This document shows positions 27,502 through 35,986 of a stretch of 64,000 nt of DNA, one piece after another. The DNA is from CAYFZO01 sp965226235 (GTDB lineage: Bacteria > Pseudomonadota > Gammaproteobacteria > Poriferisulfidales > Oxydemutatoraceae): the NCBI GenBank assembly GCA_965226235.1, contig OZ245335.1, positions 1,426,001 to 1,490,000 on the forward strand. The letters run 5' to 3'. The notes below the pieces were generated by a model. The model was not told where the DNA came from, did no database searches, and saw only the letters and a program-made list of their open reading frames with translations. Within the stretch, counting starts at the first letter, position 1. Each line of letters starts with the position of its first letter. A program made the translations under genes and the position numbers.

Positions 27502-28510
27502 AAAGCAACCCGCCGCGGGTCCAGAGATCGTTGACGCTGCCGGCGCGAGGTAAATTCAGCGGTGTGTCGGGACCCAGGTTGGCCGCGTACACCTCGCCGT
27601 AATTGCCTACCTGCAAAATCATGTTGTAGAAGCAGTTGGTGGGTAGCGCGCTATGGATGGCTGCACACATTTTGCCTTCGGTGCCGAGCAGGCGCTTGAT
27701 GCGCGGGTTCGGGGTTTGCTGCGCCATTTCCTTGACGCTGGTGGAATCAACCCCGAGTTCCTCGGCATTGATCATCGCGAACAGGACCCACCTGACCAGG
27801 TTGAACCAGGCATCGTCGCCTTGCCGAACCGCAGGCCCGAGGGGCTCTTTGGATATGGTCTCCGGCAGGATGATCGACTCGGCAGGGTTTTTCATTTCGC
27901 TGCGCAACGCAGCCAACTGGGATTTGTCCGAGGTCAGCACATCGCATGCGCCGCCTTCGTAAGCTTCGCGCGTCTGCGCTGCTGTGTCGTAGCTCTTGGG
28001 TGTGAAATCCATGTTGAGGGTACGAAAATAATCGGCGAGGTTGAGTTCGGTCGTGGTGCCGGCCTGCACGCAAACGCGTGCGCCGTTGAGCTCCGTTGCG
28101 TTCTTTACACCGGTACTTTTCTTGAGCATGAACCCTTGTCCGTCGATGAAGTTGTAGTAGGTGAAATGAATTCCAAGCTGCGTGTCGCGTTGCAGGGTGT
28201 GCGTCGTATTGCGGCTCAGGACATCGATCTCTCCGCTGGCAAGCGCCGAGAAGCGTTCTTTCGCAGTGAGCGGGACGAACCGAACCTTGTCTCGGTCACC
28301 CAGGACCACGGCGGCAATCGCGTAGCAGACATCGGCGTCGATGCCACGAATCTTTCCTGCATCGTCGGCGGCTGAAAACCCCGGCACGTAACCATTGATA
28401 CCGCAGCGCAGCACCCCGCGCGATTGCACTTCTTCCAGCGTTGCAGCCGTTGCCACGGTCGTGAATGTGCACAGGGCCGCGGCGGCGAGGGATAAAAGTT
28501 TCTGTTTCAT
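27482..28510 (-). CDS. aapJ: Amino-acid ABC transporter periplasmic binding protein
   Basis: Periplasmic solute-binding protein (342 residues). A cleavable signal peptide, MKQKLLSLAAAALCTFTTVA, is followed by TLEEVQSRGVLRCGINGYVP, the family-3 binding-protein opening. GIDADVCYAIAAVVLGD, the substrate-site RNTTHTLQRD and the carboxyl-terminal NYGEVYAANLG are typical of AapJ. It is the first gene of the operon, with AGGA nine bases before the ATG. Confidence 0.9.
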   Translation of the reverse strand: MKQKLLSLAAAALCTFTTVATAATLEEVQSRGVLRCGINGYVPGFSAADDAGKIRGIDADVCYAIAAVVLGDRDKVRFVPLTAKERFSALASGEIDVLSRNTTHTLQRDTQLGIHFTYYNFIDGQGFMLKKSTGVKNATELNGARVCVQAGTTTELNLADYFRTLNMDFTPKSYDTAAQTREAYEGGACDVLTSDKSQLAALRSEMKNPAESIILPETISKEPLGPAVRQGDDAWFNLVRWVLFAMINAEELGVDSTSVKEMAQQTPNPRIKRLLGTEGKMCAAIHSALPTNCFYNMILQVGNYGEVYAANLGPDTPLNLPRAGSVNDLWTRGGLLYAPPLR

Positions 28511-28636
28511 AAGGATTTTCCTGTTTTTGTCGATGTCGTGAGCAAAACCTGTGGGCCGGATTGCAACGATCTGCTATGGTTCATCTTCCCTTGTTGCACG
28601 GGGTCGATTCAAGCCAGACACCATGAGTCCTCCGGG

Positions 28637-28714
<78 letters not shown>

Positions 28715-28763
28715 CAAAATTGGCATTATAAGTCAATTGAACCCGGTGCCGCCGATTTCAACT

Positions 28764-28813
28764 GTAGGGGCGACGCATGCGTCGCCCTGATGAATGCGTC
28801 ACGGGTCCCGTCT
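28764..28813. repeat. Palindrome-containing dispersed repeat, copy 1
   Basis: The perfect palindrome GGGCGACGCATGCGTCGCCC at 28768-28787 is followed by TGAATGCGTCACGGG and CCCGTCTG. A second copy with the same right side lies at 35123-35173, and a partial one at about 15327. It sits between tRNA-Thr and thiO. Confidence 0.8.
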
Positions 28814-28821
28814 GTTTTGGG

Positions 28822-29926
28822 TTAACGGATTTCAAAAGCAGCCGTGTCTATCGCCGGGGCGGTTTTGCAGATTAGTTGCGCGAGCAACAAGGCGGAAGCG
28901 GGTGCCAGCAGGATGCCGTTGCGGAAGTGCCCGCCATTGAGGTACAGGTTGCTGATTTCGGGGTGCGCGCAGATGATGGGTGTCTCACGCAAGGCATCCG
29001 GCCGCAATCCTGCCCATTGGCGCGTGATCCGGCAGGCTGCCAGCGCAGGCAGCGTTTGTGTCGCGAAGCCGGCCAAGGCAACGCGGGCCGTATCGGTCAC
29101 TGAATTACTAAAGCCACGATGCTCAAGCGTGCTGCCAGCAAGAATACCTCCGTTGTGGCGAGGGATCAGGTAGCAATCCATCGAACCGCCTGTCTGCCTG
29201 CCCAGCACGATATGCCGCAGCAAGCCTGGGTCAGCGGCATACTCGATCATCTGCCCGCGCACCGGCCGGATCTTGGGACGGGCAGGCGTTGCAGGCAACA
29301 GCGCTGTCATCCAGGCACCGGCGCAGGCGACGATGCAGTCGGCAGCGATGGTCCCGGTGTCCGTCCGGACGCCAACGGCGCGTTGCTGTTTTACTTCGAT
29401 TGAGCGCACCGCGAGATTCGCATGGATTTCCACACCCAGCCGCGTCGCCGTGAATGCCAGCGCGTCGAGCAAGGCGCGCGGTTCGATCCGGGCAACCTGC
29501 GGGAACAGGAATCCGCCAACGGCTTCGACGGCGGGTTCTTCCCGAGCGAGCGAGGCGGCATCCAGCATCTGGAAATCCCATCCGTGTAGCCGGGCCCAGC
29601 CGGCAGCGGCGAGTGCCTCATCGGGCAGCAGGTACAGTGAGCCGGTGACCGCTCGTTTCACGGCGGCGCCATGCTGCTGCAGTTGCTTCAGCAGCACCGG
29701 GTAGCGAGACAAAGACAGGGCGCATAATCGCGTGAGGCTGGGGCTGTTTCGCCAGGGGCGAAGCGGCGACAGGATGCCGCCCGCCGCGCCGGAGGCACCG
29801 TCTCCTGGCTGGTTTCTTTCCAGCACCGCCACGGAGAACCCCCGCTGCTTCAGTTCGAGCGCGGTGGTCAGGCCGATGATGCCGCCGCCGATGATCAGTG
29901 CATCAAAAATGAATGAAAAGCCTCAT
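28822..29926 (-). pseudogene. thiO: Glycine oxidase ThiO, apparent frameshift near the start
   Basis: FAD-dependent glycine oxidase that makes the imine used by ThiG for the thiazole ring of thiamine. The FAD-binding DALIIGGGIIGLTTALELK sits in frame just upstream of the first usual start (GTG 29832), but no ATG, GTG or TTG precedes it after the in-frame stop. Removing one T from the T5 run at 29905-29909 joins it to an ATG at 29926 and gives MRLFIHFDALIIGGG. The rest (GAAGGILSPLRPW, GAWMTALLP, LYLNGGHFRNGILLAPASA) is intact. It is a recent one-base insertion, a sequencing error, or a gene with a rare ATT start. Confidence 0.75.
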
Positions 29927-30001
29927 TGAATCCGCCGGCAAGGAGCCCGTATCGACCACGCACATGCTACTGCCGTTGTCTTTCTGAAGAAGTCAAGGGC
30001 A

Positions 30002-30007
30002 ATTATA
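30002..30007 (-). promoter_or_regulatory. Candidate -10 box for thiO
   Basis: TATAAT on the minus strand, about 76 bases before the thiO ATG at 29926. The -35 region is weak. Confidence 0.35.
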
Positions 30008-30022
30008 GGGAAGAACCGGCAG

Positions 30023-30051
30023 CAGGCGTAACCTGTCGCAGCTTACGCCTG
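30023..30051. promoter_or_regulatory. Inverted repeat between divergent thiO and thiS
   Basis: CAGGCGTAA at 30023-30031 and TTACGCCTG at 30043-30051 are perfect 9-base arms with an 11-base spacer. It could be an operator for the divergent pair or an RNA hairpin. No TPP riboswitch motif is present nearby. Confidence 0.45.
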
Positions 30052-30218
30052 GAAGAAGGTTGCGGCCACGATGCCCATGCGTCCGGGTTCTGTTGCGTCG
30101 GTTGCCGGGTGCACCGGGGGACATCCTCGCCGCCCATTGCGTGCTGAAAGGTGCGACGGGATGGAAACCTCGGGCCGTATCATTCCCGAACCGATACGGT
30201 TTGTTTGCATCGATTCGC

Positions 30219-30224
30219 TATAAT
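30219..30224 (+). promoter_or_regulatory. Consensus -10 box immediately before thiS
   Basis: A perfect TATAAT ends eight bases before the thiS GTG (30232). The expected transcription start is at about 30230-30231, so the mRNA could be leaderless. No good -35 hexamer was found. Confidence 0.45.
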
Positions 30225-30231
30225 CCGGGGT

Positions 30232-30432
30232 GTGCAACTGCGTATCAACGGCGAAATGCGGACCCTGTCGAGCGGGCTGACAATAGCCGTGCTGCTCGAA
30301 CACCTTGGCATCGGGCAACGCCGTGTTGCCGTCGAACTCAATCGCGCGGTGGTTCCTCGGGCGCGGCATGCGGTTGTGCGCCTTGCCGAAGGAGACGAAG
30401 TGGAAATCGTACATGCGATCGGCGGCGGTTGA
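30232..30432 (+). CDS. thiS: Sulfur carrier protein ThiS
   Basis: Ubiquitin-like 66-residue sulfur carrier for thiazole synthesis; its carboxyl-terminal Gly-Gly is made into a thiocarboxylate. The sequence ends in IVHAIGGG with the required GG, and VAVELNRAVVPR and EGDEVEIVHAIGGG are family-typical. The GTG at 30232 gives the family length. The stop overlaps the thiG ATG by one base (TGATG). Confidence 0.92.
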   Translation: MQLRINGEMRTLSSGLTIAVLLEHLGIGQRRVAVELNRAVVPRARHAVVRLAEGDEVEIVHAIGGG

Positions 30433-31247
30433 TGTCAATGCAGCAGCAGGCATCTACGGACGCGAACCTGACGATTGCGGGGCGGGAATATCGTTCTCGC
30501 TTGCTGGTTGGCACGGGAAAGTATCGGGACTTTGAGCAAACCCGTGAGGCGATTGAGCGCTCCGGCGCGGAGATCGTCACGATTGCGGTCCGCAGGACCA
30601 ATATCGGTCAACGCCCGGATGAGCCCAATCTTCTTGAAGTATTGTTGCCCGGGCGCTATACCGTTTTGCCGAATACCGCCGGGTGCTATAGCGCGGATGA
30701 CGCGGTGCGGGTATGTCGTCTCGCGCGGGAGCTGCTCGGCGGGGCGGCACTGGTGAAACTCGAAGTGCTCGGAGACGCACGGACCCTGTTTCCGGATATA
30801 CGGCAAACCTTGCAGGCGGCTGAAACCCTGGTTGCCGAGCAGTTTGAGGTCATGGTCTACACCAACGATGACCCGATTGCCGCCCGCCAGTTCGAGGCGA
30901 TCGGTTGCGTCTGCGTGATGCCACTGGCTGCGCCGATCGGCTCGGGTCTGGGCATTCGTAACCCGGATAACATTCTGACGATCGTTGAAAATGCGCGGGT
31001 TCCGGTGATTGTCGACGCCGGCGTTGGCACGGCGTCCGACGCGGCGATCGCGATGGAGCTCGGTTGCGATGGCGTGCTGATGAACACCGCGATTGCCGAA
31101 GCGCGCAACCCCCTACTGATGGCGTCCGCGATGAACAAGGCGGTCAGAGCCGGGCGTGAAGCCTATCTTGCTGGACGCATGCAGCAACGGCGCCATGGCT
31201 CGGCGTCATCCCCGGGCAGCACCATCCATGAGAATCGAGACGACTGA
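30432..31247 (+). CDS. thiG: Thiazole synthase ThiG
   Basis: Forms the thiazole phosphate of thiamine from deoxyxylulose phosphate, dehydroglycine (from ThiO) and ThiS thiocarboxylate. SRLLVGTGKYRDFEQTR opens the barrel. VKLEVLGD carries the Schiff-base Lys, and PVIVDAGVGTASDAAIAMELG is the phosphate site. 271 residues from the ATG overlapping thiS. It overlaps the start of trmB. Confidence 0.95.
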   Translation: MSMQQQASTDANLTIAGREYRSRLLVGTGKYRDFEQTREAIERSGAEIVTIAVRRTNIGQRPDEPNLLEVLLPGRYTVLPNTAGCYSADDAVRVCRLARELLGGAALVKLEVLGDARTLFPDIRQTLQAAETLVAEQFEVMVYTNDDPIAARQFEAIGCVCVMPLAAPIGSGLGIRNPDNILTIVENARVPVIVDAGVGTASDAAIAMELGCDGVLMNTAIAEARNPLLMASAMNKAVRAGREAYLAGRMQQRRHGSASSPGSTIHENRDD

Positions 31248-32031
31248 TCCCTTGCCGGCCGAAGCAGCCGCCACCGATTGCGTCCACCAGCCGGCGCGTG
31301 GTCAAGGCGGGCGCGGCAGACGCGAGAGGGCGCTTGGGCAACCAGCGGTTACGCGCGGTCTCGGTGTTTCTCCCGGCAGCTTGCGTGGAATTCGTAGCTT
31401 TGTGCGGCGCGAGGGCCGCATGACCCTCGCGCAGCGGCGTGCGATCGAGGCGCACTGGCCCGTGTATGGGGTCGATGCCGAGGGGGTGCTTGATTTTCCC
31501 ACGCTGTTCGGTCGCGTTGCCCCGGTGACCCTGGAAGTTGGTTTTGGCAGCGGTGAGAACCTGCTGGCGATGGCGGTAGCGGAGCCCGAGAAGGATTTTT
31601 TGGGCATCGAAGTGTATCGTCCCGGCATCGGACGTTTACTGAACGCGGCCCACACGGCGCGGCTGAGCAATTTGAAAGTGATGGATGCCGACGCGGCTGA
31701 AGTCATACCCGAAAGTATCGCCGATGCTTCGCTGTCACGGGTGCTGGTCTTGTTTCCTGACCCGTGGCCAAAGAGAAAGCATCGCAAGAGGAGATTGCTG
31801 ACGCCGGCCTTCGTCGCGACGCTGGCTGCGAAAACGGCTCTCGGGGGGCTACTGTATCTGGCAACCGACTGGCAGGACTATGTCGGGCAGATGCGATGGG
31901 TCGTCGCGGCGAGCGGATGCTTCGCGCCGGTCGGCGATGCCCACCCACGCTGGCGGTGCAGGAGCCGTTTCGAGGTTCGTGGTGACCAGGCCGGCAGAGA
32001 GATAACCAAGCTGCTGTATCGCCGGGTCTGA
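31228..32031 (+). CDS. trmB: tRNA (guanine-N7)-methyltransferase TrmB
   Basis: Methylates G46 in the variable loop of tRNA with S-adenosylmethionine. The SAM motif is LEVGFGSGENLLAMA, followed by FLGIEVYRPGIG, and VLFPDPWPKRKHRKRRL is the family signature. The ATG at 31228 gives 267 residues and a 20-base overlap with thiG. The amino-terminal 55 residues are low in homology, so a later start (for example near SLRGIRSFVRREG) is possible. Confidence 0.92.
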   Translation: MRIETTDPLPAEAAATDCVHQPARGQGGRGRRERALGQPAVTRGLGVSPGSLRGIRSFVRREGRMTLAQRRAIEAHWPVYGVDAEGVLDFPTLFGRVAPVTLEVGFGSGENLLAMAVAEPEKDFLGIEVYRPGIGRLLNAAHTARLSNLKVMDADAAEVIPESIADASLSRVLVLFPDPWPKRKHRKRRLLTPAFVATLAAKTALGGLLYLATDWQDYVGQMRWVVAASGCFAPVGDAHPRWRCRSRFEVRGDQAGREITKLLYRRV

Positions 32032-32059
32032 CCGTTGCCGTCGGCGCCCGCGAGGGGGG

Positions 32060-33934
32060 TCAGTACACTTCGCGGAAGATGAATTCGCCGGGCTTTCTTG
32101 GGTGTTCCCGCAGCACACAACTGGTCAAGTCCTTTGCCCAGCAATCTTCGGCGGGGCACTTGGAGGTATCTTTTTCCCGCAGTCGCTTCCACGCATAGTT
32201 CAGTGCCTCTGTGCGGTTGCGAAAGAAATGGTGCTTCCACTCCGGGTTGAAAAAGTTGGTGCGGCGAAATGCCGCCATCACGTTCCCTTGCAAGCGCGAG
32301 AACAGGAACGAGATGTCGAGGTTGACCAGCGTTTCCGAGAGTGATCGCAGCATGGCTTCTCCGGTCGCGTCAATTTCATTGATCGCGTCGGCATCGACGA
32401 TGATGAATTTCAGCCCGGGCATCGCGGCCACCCGCTCCAGCACATGGTTTTCAAAATAAGTGGTATTGGCAAAAAACAAGGGGCCTTCAAAGCGCAGGAC
32501 TGCAATCTTCGGACACTGCTTCAAAATATGCTTGCTGGCGTCGCGAAAACCGCCTTCTTTATGACGGGACACGGTATAGATGCGTGGGCTCATGGTGCGG
32601 TAAATGTACAGTCCGAGGGACAGCAGCACGCCGACCAGGACACCGGTCTCCAGATGCGGTGCGAACAACAGTGTCAGCGCGAACGTGATCAACGAGACAA
32701 TTCCATCGTGCCTTTGCGCTTTCCACGCATGAATCATCGGCCTGATCTTGATCAGGCTACCGACCGCCATGATGATAATCATCGCCAGCGTTGGCTGCGG
32801 CAAGTGGTACAGCAAGGGCGTCAGAAACAGCAGGGTCAGTCCTACGGCGATACTGGTGATCACCGAGGAGAAGGCGGTGACGGCGCGTGCCTCGAAGTTG
32901 ACCGCCGAACGGGAAAACGAACCGGAGACGGCGTATCCCTGGAAATAACTTGCTGCGATGTTACCGAGTCCCTGCCCGATCAATTCCTGGTTGGCGTCCA
33001 GACGCTGGCGCGTCTGCACGGCCATGGCTTTGGCAATCGAGATCGCCTCCATGAACCCGATCAGCGAAATCGTCACGGCGACACCGAGCAGTTGTTTGAT
33101 CGTGGAAAAATCCAGTCGAGGCGGTTCGAGGGAGGGCAACCCCTTGGGGACCAGACCGACGACCTGACCGCCAGCTTTTTCAAACCCTGCCAGCCATGCC
33201 ACCAGCGTGGTGGTTATGACCGCCAGGAGCACATAGGGCCATTTCGCGGCATAACGCTTGATCGCCACCATCATAGCCAGCGCAAGCACCGCCATGCCGA
33301 CGGTCGGCCAGTGTGGCGATTCGGCCACCATCAGCAGCAGTTGCCAGACGGTTTCATAGTGATGATCGGTCGCTTCGGCTTCGACCCCAAACAATTTCCC
33401 GAGTTGCGAAGTAGCGATAATGATGGCCGCCGCGTTGGTAAAGCCCAGCACCACCGGCTGGGACAGAAACGAGATCATGAATCCGAGGCGGATAATGCCG
33501 AGTAACAGTTGTACCAGTCCGACGAGCAGTGCCAGGCTGACGGCGTAGCTGAGGTAGGCTTCCGGGCTGCTCGCGGCCAGCGGTCCGAGCGCGGAAGCGG
33601 TCAGTAACGAAACGACCGCGACGGGCCCGGTTGCAAGCTGCCGTGAAGAGCCGAAAACGGCAGCGATGGCGACCGGCAGAAAAGAAGCGTACAGGCCGTA
33701 GTAAGGGGGCAGCCCGGCAAGCTGCGCGTACGCCATGGATTGCGGGACCAAGATCAGCGCGACGGTGATGCCGGCGACGATGTCGGCTCTTAGCGTGTCG
33801 GGGTTTTTAAGCTCCGGCAACCATCCCATGAAAGGTGTGAGATTGGCGAGCAGACCTCGGACAAACTGAGTGGACCTTTGTAGGACAGGGTTTGCCACGT
33901 TGTTTGATGGCGGCACAGGTAAATTTACAACCAA
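32060..33934 (-). CDS. SulP-family anion transporter with STAS domain
   Basis: Inner-membrane SLC26/SulP transporter, 624 residues. The amino-terminal membrane part has the signature ALILVPQSMAYAQLAGLPPY and GSSRQLATGPVAV. The carboxyl-terminal STAS domain includes IIVDADAINEIDATGEAML. Many family members take up sulfate, and some take bicarbonate or organic anions. Sulfate would suit PAPS-using enzymes in this window, but that is inference. It lies convergent with trmB and divergent from tas. Confidence 0.85.
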   Translation of the reverse strand: MVVNLPVPPSNNVANPVLQRSTQFVRGLLANLTPFMGWLPELKNPDTLRADIVAGITVALILVPQSMAYAQLAGLPPYYGLYASFLPVAIAAVFGSSRQLATGPVAVVSLLTASALGPLAASSPEAYLSYAVSLALLVGLVQLLLGIIRLGFMISFLSQPVVLGFTNAAAIIIATSQLGKLFGVEAEATDHHYETVWQLLLMVAESPHWPTVGMAVLALAMMVAIKRYAAKWPYVLLAVITTTLVAWLAGFEKAGGQVVGLVPKGLPSLEPPRLDFSTIKQLLGVAVTISLIGFMEAISIAKAMAVQTRQRLDANQELIGQGLGNIAASYFQGYAVSGSFSRSAVNFEARAVTAFSSVITSIAVGLTLLFLTPLLYHLPQPTLAMIIIMAVGSLIKIRPMIHAWKAQRHDGIVSLITFALTLLFAPHLETGVLVGVLLSLGLYIYRTMSPRIYTVSRHKEGGFRDASKHILKQCPKIAVLRFEGPLFFANTTYFENHVLERVAAMPGLKFIIVDADAINEIDATGEAMLRSLSETLVNLDISFLFSRLQGNVMAAFRRTNFFNPEWKHHFFRNRTEALNYAWKRLREKDTSKCPAEDCWAKDLTSCVLREHPRKPGEFIFREVY

Positions 33935-34016
33935 AAGTTTATACTAGCACACGCGCCTGAGAGACCTGAATGCATTCAAAGTCTGTGCACACATCTGTTT
34001 TTGGAGGAGTAGCGGT

Positions 34017-35051
34017 ATGCAATATCGGCAACTGGGGCAGACTGATGTCAAAGTCAGCGTGATTTGCCTGGGTACGATGACCTATGGCGAGCAGAACAGC
34101 GAAAGCGAAGCTCACGAACAGCTTGATTACGCGGTTGCCCAGGGTGTCAATTTCATTGACACGGCAGAGATGTATGCGATACCCCCGCGAGAAGAAACGC
34201 AGGGGCTGACCGAACAATATATCGGCACCTGGCTTGCGCGCCGAAAGAACCGTTCCGACCTGGTGATCGCAACCAAGGTGTCGGGGCCGGGCATGCAAGC
34301 GTATCTGCGCGGTGGCCCACAACTGACGCGTCGTCACATCGACCAGGCGGTCAACGACAGCCTGCGTCGGCTGCAGACCGACTACATAGATTTATACCAG
34401 GTGCACTGGCCTTCGCGACAGACGAATTACTTCGGCAAGCTGGGCTACGCGCATGATGCAAGCGAGAGTGCGACGCCGATCGAAGAGACCTGCGAGGCGC
34501 TGGCGCGATTGGTCGAGCAAGGCAAGATTCGCTACCTGGGGGTGTCCAACGAAACCCCATGGGGCGTCACGGAGTACCTGCGCGTTGCCGCCGAGCGTGG
34601 CTTCCCGAGAATCGTCAGCGTGCAGAATCCATACAACCTGCTCAATCGCGTTTTTGAAATCGGCCTTGCTGAAATCGCGCACCGGGAAAAAGTGGGTCTG
34701 TTGGCGTACTCGCCGCTGGGGTTTGGGGTATTGAGCGGCAAGTATCTGCACGGTGCCAGACCTGCGGGCGCGCGGCTGACGCTGTTTGAGTTTTTCGCTC
34801 GCTATCTGAACGAGTCTGGGGTAGAGGCGACGCAACGCTATGTGGATATCGCCAGGAGCGCGGGGCTGGATCCGGCGATGATGGCTCTGGCGTACGTGAA
34901 CTCGCGCAGTTTCCTGACGGCGAATATCATCGGCGCGACCACGATGGAGCAGTTGCGGACCGACATTGCGAGCGTCGACCTGCACTTGAACCCCGAGGTG
35001 ATCGAGGCACTGGAAGCGGTACACGAGGACAGACCCAACCCCTGCCCGTAG
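34017..35051 (+). CDS. tas: Aldo/keto reductase, Tas-like
   Basis: NADPH-dependent aldo/keto reductase of 344 residues, with the Tas-type active-site sequence DTAEMYAIPPREETQGLTE. DLYQVHWPSRQTNYFGKLGY and VIATKVSGPG are also family marks. The natural substrate is unknown. A GGAGGAG ribosome-binding site precedes the ATG. The last third of the gene and its downstream hairpin are duplicated almost identically at 43028-43395. Confidence 0.88.
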   Translation: MQYRQLGQTDVKVSVICLGTMTYGEQNSESEAHEQLDYAVAQGVNFIDTAEMYAIPPREETQGLTEQYIGTWLARRKNRSDLVIATKVSGPGMQAYLRGGPQLTRRHIDQAVNDSLRRLQTDYIDLYQVHWPSRQTNYFGKLGYAHDASESATPIEETCEALARLVEQGKIRYLGVSNETPWGVTEYLRVAAERGFPRIVSVQNPYNLLNRVFEIGLAEIAHREKVGLLAYSPLGFGVLSGKYLHGARPAGARLTLFEFFARYLNESGVEATQRYVDIARSAGLDPAMMALAYVNSRSFLTANIIGATTMEQLRTDIASVDLHLNPEVIEALEAVHEDRPNPCP

Positions 35052-35066
35052 CGTCGGGGCCCGAGA

Positions 35067-35083
35067 CCCGGGAGCAACCCGGG
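35067..35083 (+). terminator. Possible terminator hairpin after tas
   Basis: CCCGGG, five bases, CCCGGG, followed by a weak T tract (CTGTTTGG). It recurs at 43377-43393 in the duplicated copy. Confidence 0.4.
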
Positions 35084-35105
35084 CTGTTTGGCGGTCTTGC
35101 ATCAT

Positions 35106-35250
35106 TTTGTACGGACGTGTTGTTGGGCGAGACGCATGCGTCGCCCTTGTGAATGCGTCACGGATTCCGTCTGGTTCCACAGGTGGTGCCCGGCAGGCCA
35201 TGTTGTACCGGGTTGTGTCGCCCTCTGCGGGTGAATTTGTACGGACGTGT
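35106..35250. repeat. Palindromic repeat copy 2 inside a 15-base direct repeat
   Basis: TTTGTACGGACGTGT occurs at 35106-35120 and at 35236-35250. Between them is a second copy of the dispersed repeat, GGGCGAGACGCATGCGTCGCCC at 35125-35146, with the same right side as copy 1. This is the left border of the accessory island. Confidence 0.75.
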
Positions 35251-35338
35251 AACTGCCATAAGCGCCGTCTCCTTCGGCGATGGCTAACTACCACCATCTG
35301 CTTTCAATGTTTCACGCACAAAAAGCTTTACAGTCATT

Positions 35339-35485
35339 TGGGATTACGTTCAAGATAATCCCGGACCATCTCCAGTTGATACGCGCTATATCGCGTATGC
35401 CATTGAGCTTGATATTCCAGTTGTTACGGATGATAAAGATATGGCCGATCTTGCAAGAGCTTTTGATTCGCGGGTCCACTTCTGA
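35339..35485 (+). pseudogene. PIN-domain-like fragment
   Basis: One frame reads VDTRYIAYAIELDIPVV then TDDKDMADLARAF and stops at 35485. This resembles the end of a PIN-domain nuclease, where acidic TDD.D residues follow a short hydrophobic strand. There is no start or upstream domain, so at most a remnant of a toxin gene is left. It is fused to the hsdS fragment in another frame. Confidence 0.35.
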
Positions 35486-35972
35486 AATTCCGTTCATAAA
35501 AACGCCTGATATGCACGGAAATCTGTTTGTTGTTTCCACGACACAGCGCCTAAGTGAAGAAGGCTCAAAGTCGCAATCATCAACTTTGTTGCCTGGTGGA
35601 AGTATTATGGTTTCATGCATAGGTACTGTCGGCGTCGTTTCGATTAATCCAGTTGAAGCGCATACGAACCAGCAAATCAACACTGTTATACCTAGCGATA
35701 AAAACAAGGTTGAGTTTCTCTACTTTGCGCTTAAGAAAATCAAGCCCATGCTAGAAGCTATAGGCGCTAGTTCGACCATGAATAACGTAAATAAGTCAAA
35801 GTTCTCAGCGCTTGAGGTTTTGTTTCCGGCTGAAAAAATACTTAACGAGTTTCATTTTGCGGTTTCGCCAACGTTTAAATTGATCTTGAGTCTCCAGCGA
35901 CAAAATTTGGCGTTAGCCCAAGCCCGAGACCTGTTGCTACCAAAACTAATGAACGGCGAGCTAACCGTATAA
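35470..35972 (+). pseudogene. hsdS: Type I restriction specificity subunit HsdS, 3' fragment
   Basis: The last target-recognition domain and distal coiled-coil of a type I specificity subunit. LPGGSIMVSCIGTVG, NQQINTVIP and ASSTMNNVNKSKF lead to the typical end QARDLLLPKLMNGELTV. The first domain and the preceding hsdM are gone; the frame upstream is unrelated sequence. The recQ-like gene starts 15 bases after its stop, so the fragment marks what was once one operon. Confidence 0.8.
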
Positions 35973-35986
35973 ATCAAGGAGTGATA

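Noticed and set aside
29940..30231. TPP riboswitch before thiS
   Set aside because: The CTGAGA and ACCCTTTGAACCTGAT-type conserved blocks are not present.
32444..33505. Long plus-strand frame of 353 codons within the SulP gene
   Set aside because: It is the complement of a clear transporter gene and its composition (His, Arg, Gln rich) is that of a shadow frame.
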